Origin: Trichaptum fuscoviolaceum | Lineage: Eukaryota > Basidiomycota > Agaricomycetes > Hymenochaetales > Trichaptaceae | DNA: 64,000 bases | Direction: 5' to 3' | Assembly (NCBI GenBank): GCA_910574455.1 | Contig: CAJSYZ010000009.1 | Coordinates: 4,419,040-4,483,039 of the forward strand | Shown here: piece by piece, positions 1 through 11,662 of the stretch | How positions within the stretch are numbered: the stretch's first letter is position 1 | How the letters are laid out: every line of letters begins with the position of its first letter | Made by a program: the position numbers and the translations under genes | Notes under the pieces: generated by a model | What the model was told of the DNA's origin: nothing | Databases searched by the model: none | Seen by the model: only the letters and a program-made list of their open reading frames with translations

Positions 1-477
1 CAAAAGGTATTCAACTTGATCTATCTCATCAAACGAGGCTAATACCATGAACTTGTGTTCAAGCGAGTGTGAGAAAATGCAGGTGGAGGTATGTATGGAA
101 CCTATATTAAGTGAATATTCTCGTAATGACAAAGAACAGTTGGGATGCTTCATTGCACACTTGAGCACTATCGAAGGCGACAAAGAAGAAATTAAAAAGG
201 CAGACTCGCTGCGGAATGGATTGCTTGATCCCATGCAATATCTGGAGAAGGCTTTCGATGCGACTACCAATGGTACGTGGTCCTATTTTGTAGGCGATGC
301 TACTGCATGAGTGCCGACGGTTTGTTAGGGAGACGGACTGCGATGGTCGAAGTTTGCCGGTCCTTCGATAGGCTTCAATACATCATTTGGGACTTTGCTA
401 AGGGCCAGCATCATAAAGACGCACTTTATCCTGACAAAGTCAATCAATGGATAAACATCACTTTCGTGAGTTCAGAG

Positions 478-959
478 TGTTAGAGTTATTCATTTTTATC
501 TTTCTTTATTATTATTATTTCTTCAGCTCACACATTTGAGATGCGCTCGAACGGACAGTCCGTACGTCATCCGTACACTTTCAAGCGCATATAGGAGAGT
601 GTGTCGGGTGATATGCGCGGACGGCGCATACATTTAGGAGTAGAGTGTCGGATATTCATTATCCGCACGTCTACATATTGGAGATGTCTCGGTACATGAC
701 GGGTATACCGAGACATATTATAGGAGACGTCTCGGTACATGACGAATGTTCCGAGACATATTGTTTTCTTTTCGTATATAACTTTGACTTCACGGGAAGG
801 TCGCTCCCTCAGTTCTTTTCCCCACGAACTGAGGTGAGCGACTAATCATTTTATTTTACCATTCAATAACTAACCACTTGTACTAGTGATTATCTTATTA
901 GGTACTTTACATGATTTAATTGAGTTCTTTTCCCCACGAACTGAGTGATTATCTTATTA
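478..959 (+). repeat. 5' LTR of copia element
   Basis: This 482-bp LTR matches 5385-5866 with no difference that I can see. It contains inverted stretches such as the repeated ATGTCTCGGTACATGACG / CCGAGACAT region (680-760) and two copies of a TTCTTTTCCCCACGAACTGAG word. Confidence 0.93.
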
Positions 960-981
960 GGTTATGAGCCTTGGCGCTCCC
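960..981 (+). other. Primer-binding site, initiator tRNA-Met half-molecule type
   Basis: GGTTATGAGCC starts immediately after the LTR. Its complement GGCTCATAACC is the anticodon-loop region of initiator tRNA-Met, with the CAT anticodon inside, not the tRNA 3' end. The next bases (TTGGCGCTCCC) are roughly complementary to the preceding part of the tRNA 5' half. Priming by a tRNA half-molecule is established for Drosophila copia and yeast Ty5. Confidence 0.75.
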
Positions 982-1064
982 TAGTCGAGTGCCGCACTAC
1001 GTTCTAAAGAACTCCGTCATATTGAAACCCGAAGTCATTTGGCGCATTTTATTCTTCGACGAAC

Positions 1065-4000
1065 ATGCCTCCTCGTCGACGAATTCCGGAGCCGGCAGAA
1101 GTACCTCTTCCTGTCGATCCATTAGGAGAGCCCGGAGATCGCGAACGGAGCGTATCGTCTGTATCCGGGGAATCAGAGAATCACTGGAAAATGGAAGAAA
1201 AGTACCGTCTATCAGAGGACAGCACGCATTATTACAACTGGAAAACGCTTGCCAACATTCTCCTGAACGCAACCAACCTCATCACCATTGTTAATGGATC
1301 CGAGCCATGTCCTGACACTTCCTTATCCTCGACTGAGGAGATCCGCGCGTGGAAACGACGAGATGGCCGAGCTATGGCACAACTTAGCTCTTTCGTATCC
1401 TTAGGGCTTCTAGGTCAGCTTGATATCTCGTCTGCGAGATCACTGTGGCTATCGATCGAAAACCGGTTTCAAATGAGCGGAACTGCTTCCATTATGTTGG
1501 CACATGATGAACTCACCTCAAAGCACATAGGACCGACGGAAACAATGTCCAAGCATATCGCAGAGCTTAGGAGACTTCGCACGGCCTATTTTAACGCGGG
1601 TGGAACTCTAACGGCCACCGAGTGGCGCATTATTATTGTCAAGTCTCTGAAACACCGTTGGGCGCAATTCCGACCTGTGTTAGTTCTTCTCGATGACGCA
1701 GAGAAGATTATCAACTACCTTACCATCGAAGCCCGAACACTCGAATCTTCGCAAACCATAGAGGAGGAAACTGCCATGTCTGCGAGCTCTACAAATCAGC
1801 GACGTCGTTACAATGGTCCACCTTGTACTCACTGCGGCCGTAAAAGTCACGGAGTGGACCACTGCTATGCCCCCGGCGGGAAACTCGAAAAACAAGCTCC
1901 TGCCTGGTATAAGCCACGCGCGAACATGCGGGGGAGTGATCAAAAGGCGAATACCGCCTCTGCACCAACGACATCCCCTTCTGAGACGGCCCGCATGGCA
2001 TACGTGACCAATTTTCCTAATCCGGGACCGCTTTTAGACTCCGGGGCAACATCACACATGGTTAACTCTAAAGCCAATCTAGGTTCCTATATCGAATTCG
2101 ATCAGCCGTTGCTAATTGGGTCCGCTAAATCCGGCACGTACCTTAGAAGCATGGGTCGTGGGATTCTGACTCTCCAGTTCAGCCAAGACAGTCGCATCCA
2201 GACACTTTCGTTATCTGACGTACTATACGTACCCGAGCTTGACACCGACCTGATTTCGGTATCTAAACTCGAGGATGCCGACATTCAATTGCATTTTCGG
2301 CAATCACGTTGTTTCCTTAATAAGGGAACCCAGGAACTCGGTTACGCGGAGCGATCAGGGTCTCTCTATTATTTGCGTGCCGAATACGTGCCACCTGAAG
2401 GCGCTTCCTTGGCGTCTGCGCAACAAGATCTCTCCCAAGGCCTGGATATATGGCATAGACGTTTCGGACACATGTCTGAAGCACGTATACGCTCTATGGT
2501 CAACCATGGGGCAATTACCGGTATTCAGATTACAGGCCCGCAGCCCACCGGAAAATGCGAAGCATGTATTTTAAGCAAACAATCCGCCCGGCCATCCCCA
2601 GCCAGGGATTCGAGGGCAGACCGCCCCTTTGGCATCATACATTCCGACATACTCTTCTTTGGGTCGACCTCCTTTGGCGGAGCAAAATACGGCCTCTCTT
2701 TTATAGACGAAGCCAGCGGATTTACCTGGGTATATGCTGTCAATGATAAAACGGCCGACACTATTTTAACCCATTTTCGTAACCTGGATACTTGGGTCGA
2801 AACCCAGTTTGCGACACGCATTCTTTCCTTACAGTCTGACAATGGCGGCGAATACGTCAACAAGTCTATGAGTGAATATCTAGCGTCCCGAGGTATTTCG
2901 CATCGCACCATTGCACCTCACCGACATGAAATGAATGGCATTGCCGAACGGCTCAACCGCACGGCAGGGGACGCCGTCCGCGCTATGCTCATTGCCGCGC
3001 ATTTGCCGAATGGTTACTGGGCCGAGGCTTACCACTGTTGGGCTTATCTACGTAATAGGTCCACTTTGTCTTTCTTGCCGGACGGCACGACGCCTTACGA
3101 AGTGATCTACGGGTCGAAACCAGACGTGGGACACTTACGGGTATTTGGATCCGTAGCATACACTCGTGTCCCCCCGGATACACGTCATAAGCTCGACCCT
3201 AAGTCCGAAAAAGGCACGCTCGTCGGCTACTATGATGATGCCGCGTACCGCATTATGCGTCCAGACAAGTCGATTATCAAATCGAAGGACGTCATATTCG
3301 ACGAAGGTCTAGGCAGTCGGACCCTGAATCCCACGCACACGGACACGGATCCTCCTGCCCCAGTGACAACTGACGTCAACCTCGAAGCCAATCTCGATCA
3401 GAATCTGACGCCACCACGCGTCGATCCCTTCCCGTCACGCGTGACATCCCCCGTAGCTGGCTCGCCACCTGCTCCTACTTCCATCCCCACTGTGCGCCGC
3501 TCGGCCAGACTTGACCCCACTGCGCGTACTCGCAATGGTAAAGGACAGGTGCTTGGTTCTAAGTACCTTACCGGTCCAATTAACGCGGCTAACGCCACGC
3601 CTTCCATCCGGACAATTGCCGGTATTCCCATCCCACGCAACTACATGGAGGCTTCGCGTTCGCCTCAAGCGTCCGACTGGATGAAAGCGGCCTCGTATGA
3701 GCTTGGCAAGCTCCTCCAGCATGATGTGTGGATCGAAGTCCCCAGACCTGTTGATACCCATGTCATTCAAGGCATGTGGGTGTTTAATATTAAAGAAAAA
3801 CCCGGCGCACCATTGGAATATCGCATGCGCTGGGTTGCCCGAGGGGATTCACAGATTGAGGGGGAGTTTGGTGAAATACATGCGGCTTCTGGCGATTATA
3901 CCGTTGCCCGCCTTATTTGTGCTTTATGCGCCGTCGAAGACGGCACCCTCTCGGTCAATGACATTTCCTCGGCTTATTTACACAGCCAACTCGATCTCGA

Positions 4001-5195
4001 TCGTCCTATTTACGTTGAGTATCCTACCGGGTTCTCCCCTTTAATTCCAGGGTCCGTTTGCCAGCTCAAGAAGGCGCTCTACGGTCTGAAACAAGGCGCA
4101 CGTGCTTGGCAGGATGAATTTCAATCCACAATGTCCTCGCGTGGCTTCGACACTCTGGTCACTGCTCCTTCTGCCTTCCGGCGCTCGGACGAACAGGGAG
4201 AGACTATTGCCGGTACTCACGTTGACGATATTGTTAGCATGCATATCACGGCCCCCCACTCTTCGCAATCCGAGCCTGAACGCTTCAAATCCGATCTGGG
4301 ATCGAAATATGAATTCAAAACACAAGACCTCTCGAAGAAGACGAAGCTACTCGGCTGGAATCTTGCCATATCACCAGAGCTTGTCAGAATTTCGGTTGAA
4401 AGCAAAATCCAGCGCATCGCGGAACGTTACGGGCTTCTAAACGCTAGACCTGCATCAACTCCAATGGCAATCGATGCCTTGAAAACATTTGCGAGCGATA
4501 AGTCGGAACCTATTACTGAATCCTTCTTTCCTTACCGCAAGGCTGTTGGCGAACTTATGTGGCTTGCCACGACTGCCCGTCCGGACATTGCGTTTTCAAC
4601 CCAGGTACTAGCCCGGTACCTCATTTCCCCCTCTAATTGTCATTGCATCGCCGTCAAACGTGTTATACGGTATCTATTATCTACTCAACACATCGGCCTC
4701 AATTATTCCAAATCATCCACCTCCTCGTCCCCTATCGGTTTTTGCGACGCTGACTGTGGGAGAGACCCCTCTGACCGACGCTCTGTCTCAGGATACGTCT
4801 TCACCCTCGCGAACGGCGCTATCGACTGGAAAGTCAAACGTCAATTAGTGGTCGCCCTCTCTACTGCTGAAGCTGAATACCTATCCGCTTCTCAAGCCAC
4901 ACGTGAATCTATCTGGCTCCGTAATTTCTTTTCTGAAATTGATCGTCCACTTGACGACTCAGCCGCACGCATATACACAGACAATCAAGCGACCATCAGT
5001 ATGTCTTTAAACCCGATTCAACACAACCGCACCAAACACATTGACATCCCTGTACACCACATTCGAGACGAAGTCAAAAAGGGCCGTGTCTCCTTCACCC
5101 ATATCCCTGGTTCAGATAACCCGGCCGATATTTTCACTAAACCTCTACCTCGCGACCTGCATTACAAGTGTATGCGCGCCATTGGTCTGTTCTAA
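1065..5195 (+). CDS. Copia gag-pol polyprotein (1,376 aa)
   Basis: A single ORF encodes all activities in copia order. It has a gag-like N-terminus, then a CCHC zinc knuckle at about residues 254-267 (CTHCGRKSHGVDHC). The aspartic protease has a DSG at about 325. The GAG-pre-integrase region (WHRRFGHMS) precedes the integrase core with D528, D592 and E628, an exact D-35-E spacing. Reverse transcriptase follows, with the THVDDIV box at about 1052-1058. RNase H is at the C-terminus, with ALSTAEAEYLSA, YTDNQA and KHIDIPVHHIRDEV motifs. The first ATG after the PBS (1065) opens the frame. No stop or frameshift is seen, so the protein could be active. It would copy the element RNA into cDNA and integrate it. 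Confidence 0.96.
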   Translation: MPPRRRIPEPAEVPLPVDPLGEPGDRERSVSSVSGESENHWKMEEKYRLSEDSTHYYNWKTLANILLNATNLITIVNGSEPCPDTSLSSTEEIRAWKRRDGRAMAQLSSFVSLGLLGQLDISSARSLWLSIENRFQMSGTASIMLAHDELTSKHIGPTETMSKHIAELRRLRTAYFNAGGTLTATEWRIIIVKSLKHRWAQFRPVLVLLDDAEKIINYLTIEARTLESSQTIEEETAMSASSTNQRRRYNGPPCTHCGRKSHGVDHCYAPGGKLEKQAPAWYKPRANMRGSDQKANTASAPTTSPSETARMAYVTNFPNPGPLLDSGATSHMVNSKANLGSYIEFDQPLLIGSAKSGTYLRSMGRGILTLQFSQDSRIQTLSLSDVLYVPELDTDLISVSKLEDADIQLHFRQSRCFLNKGTQELGYAERSGSLYYLRAEYVPPEGASLASAQQDLSQGLDIWHRRFGHMSEARIRSMVNHGAITGIQITGPQPTGKCEACILSKQSARPSPARDSRADRPFGIIHSDILFFGSTSFGGAKYGLSFIDEASGFTWVYAVNDKTADTILTHFRNLDTWVETQFATRILSLQSDNGGEYVNKSMSEYLASRGISHRTIAPHRHEMNGIAERLNRTAGDAVRAMLIAAHLPNGYWAEAYHCWAYLRNRSTLSFLPDGTTPYEVIYGSKPDVGHLRVFGSVAYTRVPPDTRHKLDPKSEKGTLVGYYDDAAYRIMRPDKSIIKSKDVIFDEGLGSRTLNPTHTDTDPPAPVTTDVNLEANLDQNLTPPRVDPFPSRVTSPVAGSPPAPTSIPTVRRSARLDPTARTRNGKGQVLGSKYLTGPINAANATPSIRTIAGIPIPRNYMEASRSPQASDWMKAASYELGKLLQHDVWIEVPRPVDTHVIQGMWVFNIKEKPGAPLEYRMRWVARGDSQIEGEFGEIHAASGDYTVARLICALCAVEDGTLSVNDISSAYLHSQLDLDRPIYVEYPTGFSPLIPGSVCQLKKALYGLKQGARAWQDEFQSTMSSRGFDTLVTAPSAFRRSDEQGETIAGTHVDDIVSMHITAPHSSQSEPERFKSDLGSKYEFKTQDLSKKTKLLGWNLAISPELVRISVESKIQRIAERYGLLNARPASTPMAIDALKTFASDKSEPITESFFPYRKAVGELMWLATTARPDIAFSTQVLARYLISPSNCHCIAVKRVIRYLLSTQHIGLNYSKSSTSSSPIGFCDADCGRDPSDRRSVSGYVFTLANGAIDWKVKRQLVVALSTAEAEYLSASQATRESIWLRNFFSEIDRPLDDSAARIYTDNQATISMSLNPIQHNRTKHIDIPVHHIRDEVKKGRVSFTHIPGSDNPADIFTKPLPRDLHYKCMRAIGLF

Positions 5196-5375
5196 ATTTT
5201 ATTTATTCGCTTCGCATATTTTCCATTCCCTCCACCTCTATCTATTTTTTTTACCCCTTTAAAAAATCCCTCCTACACAAAATTCATATAAATTCATTAA
5301 AAACCCTCCTACATAACATTCACAAAATCGATTTCTAAAAACACATTTTCTATCATTCTCAACACTGTGCTCGCT

Positions 5376-5384
5376 GAGGGGGAG
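5376..5384 (+). other. Polypurine tract of copia element
   Basis: GAGGGGGAG lies directly before the 3' LTR, the usual position for the plus-strand primer. Confidence 0.8.
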
Positions 5385-5866
5385 TGTTAGAGTTATTCAT
5401 TTTTATCTTTCTTTATTATTATTATTTCTTCAGCTCACACATTTGAGATGCGCTCGAACGGACAGTCCGTACGTCATCCGTACACTTTCAAGCGCATATA
5501 GGAGAGTGTGTCGGGTGATATGCGCGGACGGCGCATACATTTAGGAGTAGAGTGTCGGATATTCATTATCCGCACGTCTACATATTGGAGATGTCTCGGT
5601 ACATGACGGGTATACCGAGACATATTATAGGAGACGTCTCGGTACATGACGAATGTTCCGAGACATATTGTTTTCTTTTCGTATATAACTTTGACTTCAC
5701 GGGAAGGTCGCTCCCTCAGTTCTTTTCCCCACGAACTGAGGTGAGCGACTAATCATTTTATTTTACCATTCAATAACTAACCACTTGTACTAGTGATTAT
5801 CTTATTAGGTACTTTACATGATTTAATTGAGTTCTTTTCCCCACGAACTGAGTGATTATCTTATTA
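5385..5866 (+). repeat. 3' LTR of copia element
   Basis: This 482-bp LTR appears identical to the 5' LTR. It is followed at once by the second CAGAG target-site copy and the continuation of the host intron. Confidence 0.93.
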
Positions 5867-8800
5867 CAGAGTACCTATTGCATACGCGAAGGATTAATCC
5901 TTCTACGCAAAGAATGGATATCTTAAAATCGCCAGTAAGGATCAAATGCTATCATTCCGCAGCTTGATCACTAATGATGCGTGTTACAGACCTTGTACAA
6001 GGTTTTAAATTTGTTGAATGCTTGGAATTCATCCACGACTTCTTCTTCTCCGAGTTGGAAACGGTGATGAGCGGTGTCATCGAAGCACTGACAACATTCG
6101 AAGAGAAATGTAAGTAGTTTAGTGCGTGTGATACTCCGGCATTGGTTCCGCTCTCTAATGTTGGTTATCATTCTTGTTTGTAGCTGCGAATGAATGGTTA
6201 AGAATGGGCGACTTCGAAAGCCTTTATGAGAAATACATAAGTCGTGCATTCCGGCCCGAAGTGTTAGAAACAAGCTTGCACTTTTGGCCTGAAGCCGAGA
6301 TGACCTCAGGGTTTGTACAACATCTGACGACTCACAAGAAGTACGATGCACGTCTCCATCCCTTTCTAACCCAAAACTCACATTTGACAATTTTTTAGAT
6401 CGTGCAATCAAATGCACGAAGAGGTAAAGATGCACTTCTTGATACTGAGGACTACTGCTAACGACGACAGAAGCTGGAGCACCTCAAATCACACTACCTC
6501 ATTATAGGAGGCGACAAAATAGTTGTTGAAGCTTCACGATTACTTCAGGACACGCTGCTTGAACCCGTCAAATGGCTAGAACGAGCTATGACCGAAACGT
6601 CAGACAGTGCGTAGTCTTATATGATCAATGCAAAGACTTCAACAGCGTTATAGAGCGCCATGAAGCGATCAAAGCTGCGATAGTTTCCTTTGCGAAACTT
6701 CATTCTGTTCTCCATTCCTTTGAGAGAAGCCTTTACCATCAAAAACACGCATTTTATTTTCGCAAGGTCAAGAAATGGGTGGCTTGTGTTCGGGTGAGTT
6801 ATGAAGTTAAGCCTTTTCCAGTAACTCATACCACGCATGTGCAGGACGGACTTCCGAAGCTTCTAGGTATCGATTGATAACTACTCAATCAGAAATAATT
6901 CTCAAACTGATCTTTGTCAGTGAATTGTCATGATATCAATTGTTTCCTGACTTTCCTATGCGATGACTTTTTCCTCGGCTTGAACTCGACAATGGTTGGC
7001 GCGTGCGACTCACTGGAAGAGCAGAATATGATGGGAATCAAGATGGCAAAGGCTGACAGTGGATGTGTGGCTGAAGAGCTGATGTCTTTTGGAAAGGAGT
7101 GTAAGTTTGCCACTTGCTATTATCGCTCTAACTGACTCTATCACAAATCTAGCCTTACCGAAATTCCTTGTCGACCAGATGGAGAGGGACACAACACGGT
7201 ATATCAACTTGACAACAATTGCCACTTTCTTCTCCAGCGTGACTGCAACCACGCTCCAGTTCACGTACGTACCATCGGAGTCGGAACCGTCGAACTCCTT
7301 GAGAGGTGTAGTCAACCTCTTCTGGTTCTTGTCGCTAGTCTTTAGCGTATCGTCGGGGGTGAGTAGCTTGCTTGGCTTGACATGGAGGAAGTCTTCAATG
7401 TGTGTGAAATATTTCATCTATTATTCAGGAAATACTGATGGGCGTCGAAGATATGACTCTCGTGTTCCACCGAAATTGATTCGCATATGGTTCGACAAGG
7501 CACCCATGCTGTTCCTGATTATCGCGGCTGTCGCTTTCGTGATTGGCCTAAATATGTTTGCATACTTGTCTCTCCAAGTTCGTCATAATATTGAAGATTC
7601 AGAATACAGTCTAACGAGTAGCCAGCCACGATATGTCTCTTTCTCAACGACCATTCTCACCGGGATACACGGCGCGAGCTTATTGACCGTTACGGCTTGG
7701 TTTATATACCAACTTAAGCACGAGTCCATTTGGGCTGGTGGGGTCAGGACAGTCACGAAGTCAATGACCAAGATCGCAGGATGGATCAGTACAGGCGTGA
7801 AATGGATTTGGAAGATGGCTATGGCGGGCGTGAAATGGATCTGGAATATGGTTATGACGGGCGTGAAACTGGTAAAACGGTCCTACAAGAAGTACAAACA
7901 GAAATTGTTGCACTTGCAGCGCAATATCTATTGGTATACCCTTCTTCTGCTGCTATGCTAATCTCGAGCTGAAATTGGGATTTAAGGGCATTCCGAATGG
8001 ACAACCGCGTAGCACGTCTAAATTATGAAATTGGTAATGATGACTGGTACCGCGACTGGCCAGAACCGCACCTTCTTTCAAAAATCGTCCGGTGCTTCGC
8101 ATATCCGATCAAGAAGTGCTGGCTAGTAACAAAGAAGGCTCTTTACAACCTTGGACGTTTTCTCAGGAAGCATATAGGCATATCCTATCATAGAGGACAT
8201 ACAGACGGGGACGTTGAGTCTATGGGAGTGGAAGGCGAGGAAGAAGTCAAAGCGCGGGAGGAAACCTCTCCCGTCGCGAAATTGAAGAGCGAGTTTTCGT
8301 AAATCTCTGCGGAAGATGTTTAGTGATGATAATCGGGTGGAAGAAATCATGAGGGACATTGCATTCTGGGAGGATGGAAGGTAAGGACCACAAATAAGTA
8401 CCAAAGCAGCGCTCTAACCTTAACTGTCATACATAGCGAAGAAGATGCCGAGAAATATCTCAAGAAAGAACTTTGGGGTTATCCAGATCTGCTGAAAAAG
8501 TTCTTTGATGTCGTACGGCCAGCCTTGGTCATAGCGCGCGACAACGAAAAGGCCCAAGAAGCGAAGGAGGAACAGGAAAATCGAGAACGGAGGCACATCA
8601 ACATCAACGCCGATCCTCCACATCCGACTTCCGACAGCGGGGATCAAGACATGTATCGCGCTGTATCTGCCCCACGCCATGACGCTTTAGATTCCCCAGA
8701 CATCACGCCTGATTCTCCACATGTGACAGAAATGGAACCCCGTCAAGATAGCCAAACTGAGCCGGACGACCATCTTCTTCGACCTCCGTTGGCGGCGGTA

Positions 8801-8965
8801 GTGATCCCAGAGGAAGCAGAACCTAATGCTCGAGACGAAAATCCGCAAATGGATGCTCTCGGTGAAGACGAGAGAGCGCATTCGCATGCCGAGATCGAGA
8901 AACCTCCGTCTGCTTCAGAAGACTACCGTGAAGGATCACAGAGCAACAGAGAGTCGGGAGAGTGA

Positions 8966-11662
8966 TAATATAACTTAGTGAGGTACTATAGTTCTTGTGC
9001 GTACAGCTGGTCTGCACGACACAAACACGATGTGCACGGAGCATGGCCTCATTAGCCTTTCTCTCTTGTATAGTTTCTGTCATGCAATTAGTATTTGTTC
9101 TAATCCCGAGAAATACCAATGTACTTAGGAGTCTTTCGATCATAGTAAATACTAAAGGATTCCTATATTGCACACGGATATAATCGGTCCCCTATATAAA
9201 AGAGGTACAGATCGTACAAACAGCAGCAGCACCCTACTACAGCCAACCATACCTGCTTACGTAGACTGAAAAACCAACGCGCTGGAGAACGTCAATGCGC
9301 TCGCCAACTGGCGCGTACCGACGCCCTTTGATGTTCTCCGTGTTCCCGGCCAATTTCAATACGATGTTTAGTGCGCTGAGAATCTCCATCCCTCCGACTT
9401 GTCCGGCATACGAAGCTCACGCACGGCATGTGCACTCGTCAGTTTGGGGTTGGAGTTCAGGGTGGGCGCTAAGTAGCGAGGCTGGACCGTTATGCTAACG
9501 GGTGCGGGGCAAGTATGGGAGTGGGTCTGGGCCTTTATTACTGAAATTCCGAGAAACAATGGCTCTGAGTACTGTCAGCCAGATAGGATGGGGCATATCG
9601 TCATGTGCAAGTCGGATCTGACTTTCCTTTTCGTGCTCCCTACGCCAGTGGAATACTGACTGCGTTCGCCTTCACAGACAATTGGGGATACTCTTTTGCC
9701 ACCATTTTAACTTTCAGAAGAAACGCCACATATCAGACTTGCTCTGTGTAATAGGTCGACACGGAAGTTCTTCGAACAGCATAGTCTAATAATAGAGCAT
9801 GAGGAATCGATAAAGGTTAAGGCGATGGTGGTCGAGGAGCTTGACACCAGCTCGTCTGAACAGAACGAACGACCAGTGGTAAAGGCTGAACCAAATGAAA
9901 GTGGATACCGAAGTCAATTGCATGATGAGCTCCGACGTTGAAATTGCACTACTGTTTGTCCGTACAGGAGACGCGACGAAAATGGTAAGGAGCCATAATC
10001 ACGATCACGCAAATTAAGAAGAAGAGCGATAAGATGGTGTGAACGCGAGAGTCGCCAGACGGAAATGCTTGGGAAGTGCTTCCGGACGAAGCAGAGTTGT
10101 GTACAAGTAGAGGAGGGCTGGTGATATAGTGTCTCGAAGTTAGTCAACGGAGATAAGACGCTTGTAAGTAGTAAACGCACATCGATAGAATAATCCTTCC
10201 CAGACGGACTGACTTCAAATACCGTCGTGATTCTCCGATCTCATGCCGGCGATGACTGCAGATATGACGCACGCTTTCCGTTTGTTCCCTGCCAGTGGCG
10301 ATCATCGCCGATCCTCCGAATCCGCGGTCGATACTGTCCGATCGACAGATCGGAATCGAGCAAGAAAGTCGCTTTCACTTTAGCAACAACAGAAGAATAG
10401 AGAAGCTTTGAGCACCTTGGTGTCCGTAGCAGTCAGCCCCTCGGTGAGAAATTTGATCATGGCGGCATGCATGAAGACATTGTGCAAAGACACTGGCAGT
10501 CGCGGTATAGCGGTGGTTCACGTTCCCACGGTTTCAGGCACAATAGTACTCACCGACTCCTTGTTCCAGTCTTTGGTCGAGAAACCAGTTCTCGCGATTG
10601 CTCCAAAAACCGCATATCACCATTCAGAATTTATTCACTGACTTCCTACCCAATCTTACGACTCTGGTGCCCTGAGGTAGAGAGAAATGCTTGATTTCTA
10701 CGAGAGATAATGGCATGTGCCGCACTACAGTATAGGACAGTGGACTAATGTGCCACTAGGGGAATGTTCGTCGTCTTCGATCAGCAGCAACAGAGAGCCC
10801 AGCATAAACTCCGCCCAAGTATCGAACCCAGCCATCTTAGTATCCCTGCCCGCACCAGGGCCCTCCTTTCCTGACCAGACCAGACCGATCTAATTCAATG
10901 GACCCGCCAACTTCCTTCACCAGCCCGCTCCGCCACTCATGAAACCTCGCAAACGCTACCTCGTGTTCCGGCTTCTCTCCAACATCCAGCAAGGGAATAG
11001 TGCATAGAATGCAACTTGAAGGTCGAAGAGGGTTGCAGAGTAAAGGGGTCCGTGGGCGATGAGGGCTGGGTTCACCGACGGGATTCAATGCGCCGAGGTG
11101 CACATATAACGAGTGGCAATCCAGCCCCTGGACACCAGCGAGGGGCTGCTCAGAGGACAACGGTACGCATGCGCGAGGAGGTGAGAGATGTGTTGGGCGT
11201 GCGAGGTCGGGCCGTTCTTGAGAATATTGTAGAAGTGACTTGGGCAGAACGGCCAACAGGTCTCGGTTATGACTGCACGGCACGACCGGATAAGGACCGA
11301 TGCCTTACAAGAAGGGAACTTGGGTCACGAGAAAGAGGAGAAGGAGAAAGACGGAACGCCGAGTGATGTTGGATCTAGAAGAGAATGGCCGGGGCAGTGG
11401 ATCTTCATAGTCCTTCCGAGTCGATGCAGATTGGGCGCAAGAAGCGATCTACATACGAGCGTCACGCCCAGCCGTTCCTGCATCGCCGAACGCCGTTGAA
11501 CCCAGCTCAACTCCTCCGTCCCTCGCTGCAGCCTCTTTCCCCGCCATTGCTGTGCACACGTGTTTCAAGGAGAGGTATGGAGCCATGCGATTCAGATGGA
11601 AGAGGTGGGCGAGAAGGACAGAGGATGGGTAGACAATTGGAAGGCCTGTGTCCGCCTAAAAC
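8966..11662. other. Unit-1 spacer, no supported gene
   Basis: I see only short ORFs without recognisable features. A TATA-like TATATAAAAG at 9193-9202 precedes a 67-codon ORF (9295-9498) that I cannot support as a gene. About 10,200-10,370 resembles 18,540-18,710 and 32,750-32,900, so this is the diverged spacer of the tandem unit. Confidence 0.5.

Larger units (their letters stand above)
473..5871 (+). mobile_element. Complete Ty1/copia LTR retrotransposon with 5-bp TSD
   Basis: The element proper is 478-5866. It is flanked by CAGAG at 473-477 and 5867-5871. Two 482-bp LTRs look identical on reading, the single internal ORF is uninterrupted, and a primer-binding site and polypurine tract sit next to the LTRs. 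The identity of the LTRs and the open polyprotein point to a very recent insertion. The LTR termini are TGTTAG...TTA rather than the usual TG...CA. Confidence 0.95.
1..8965 (+). pseudogene. Membrane-protein family, copy A (5' truncated by window, interrupted, frameshifted)
   Basis: This is the first of three paralogous many-exon genes; its 5' exons lie outside the window. Exons read here include 64-88, 155-277, about 333-465, a 22-nt microexon at 5913-5934, then 5987 onward and a second 22-nt microexon at 6845-6866. The C-terminal half has hydrophobic segments (around 7200-7375 and 7495-7720), joined across a 51-nt intron, followed by a charged acidic tail. It is probably a multi-pass membrane protein; I do not recognise a catalytic domain. 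A copia element lies 12 nt inside the intron that starts at 466, so splicing could in principle still remove it. Copies B and C read TTTCG where this copy has TTTTCG (8294-8299); this puts a stop at 8300-8302 and cuts off the charged tail. The tail exon ends at 8965. Confidence 0.7.

Noticed and set aside
5867..5868. LTR ending in canonical TG...CA
   Set aside because: The 5' LTR is followed by GG at this point, so the CA after the 3' LTR belongs to the CAGAG target duplication.
9193..9498. TATA box plus a 67-codon gene
   Set aside because: The TATA-like word is clear, but the ORF has no recognisable feature; mentioned only in the spacer entry.
10837..11283. 148-codon - strand ORF as a gene
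   Set aside because: Proline/serine-rich low-complexity reading with an overlapping ORF on the other strand, no conserved counterpart in the other units.
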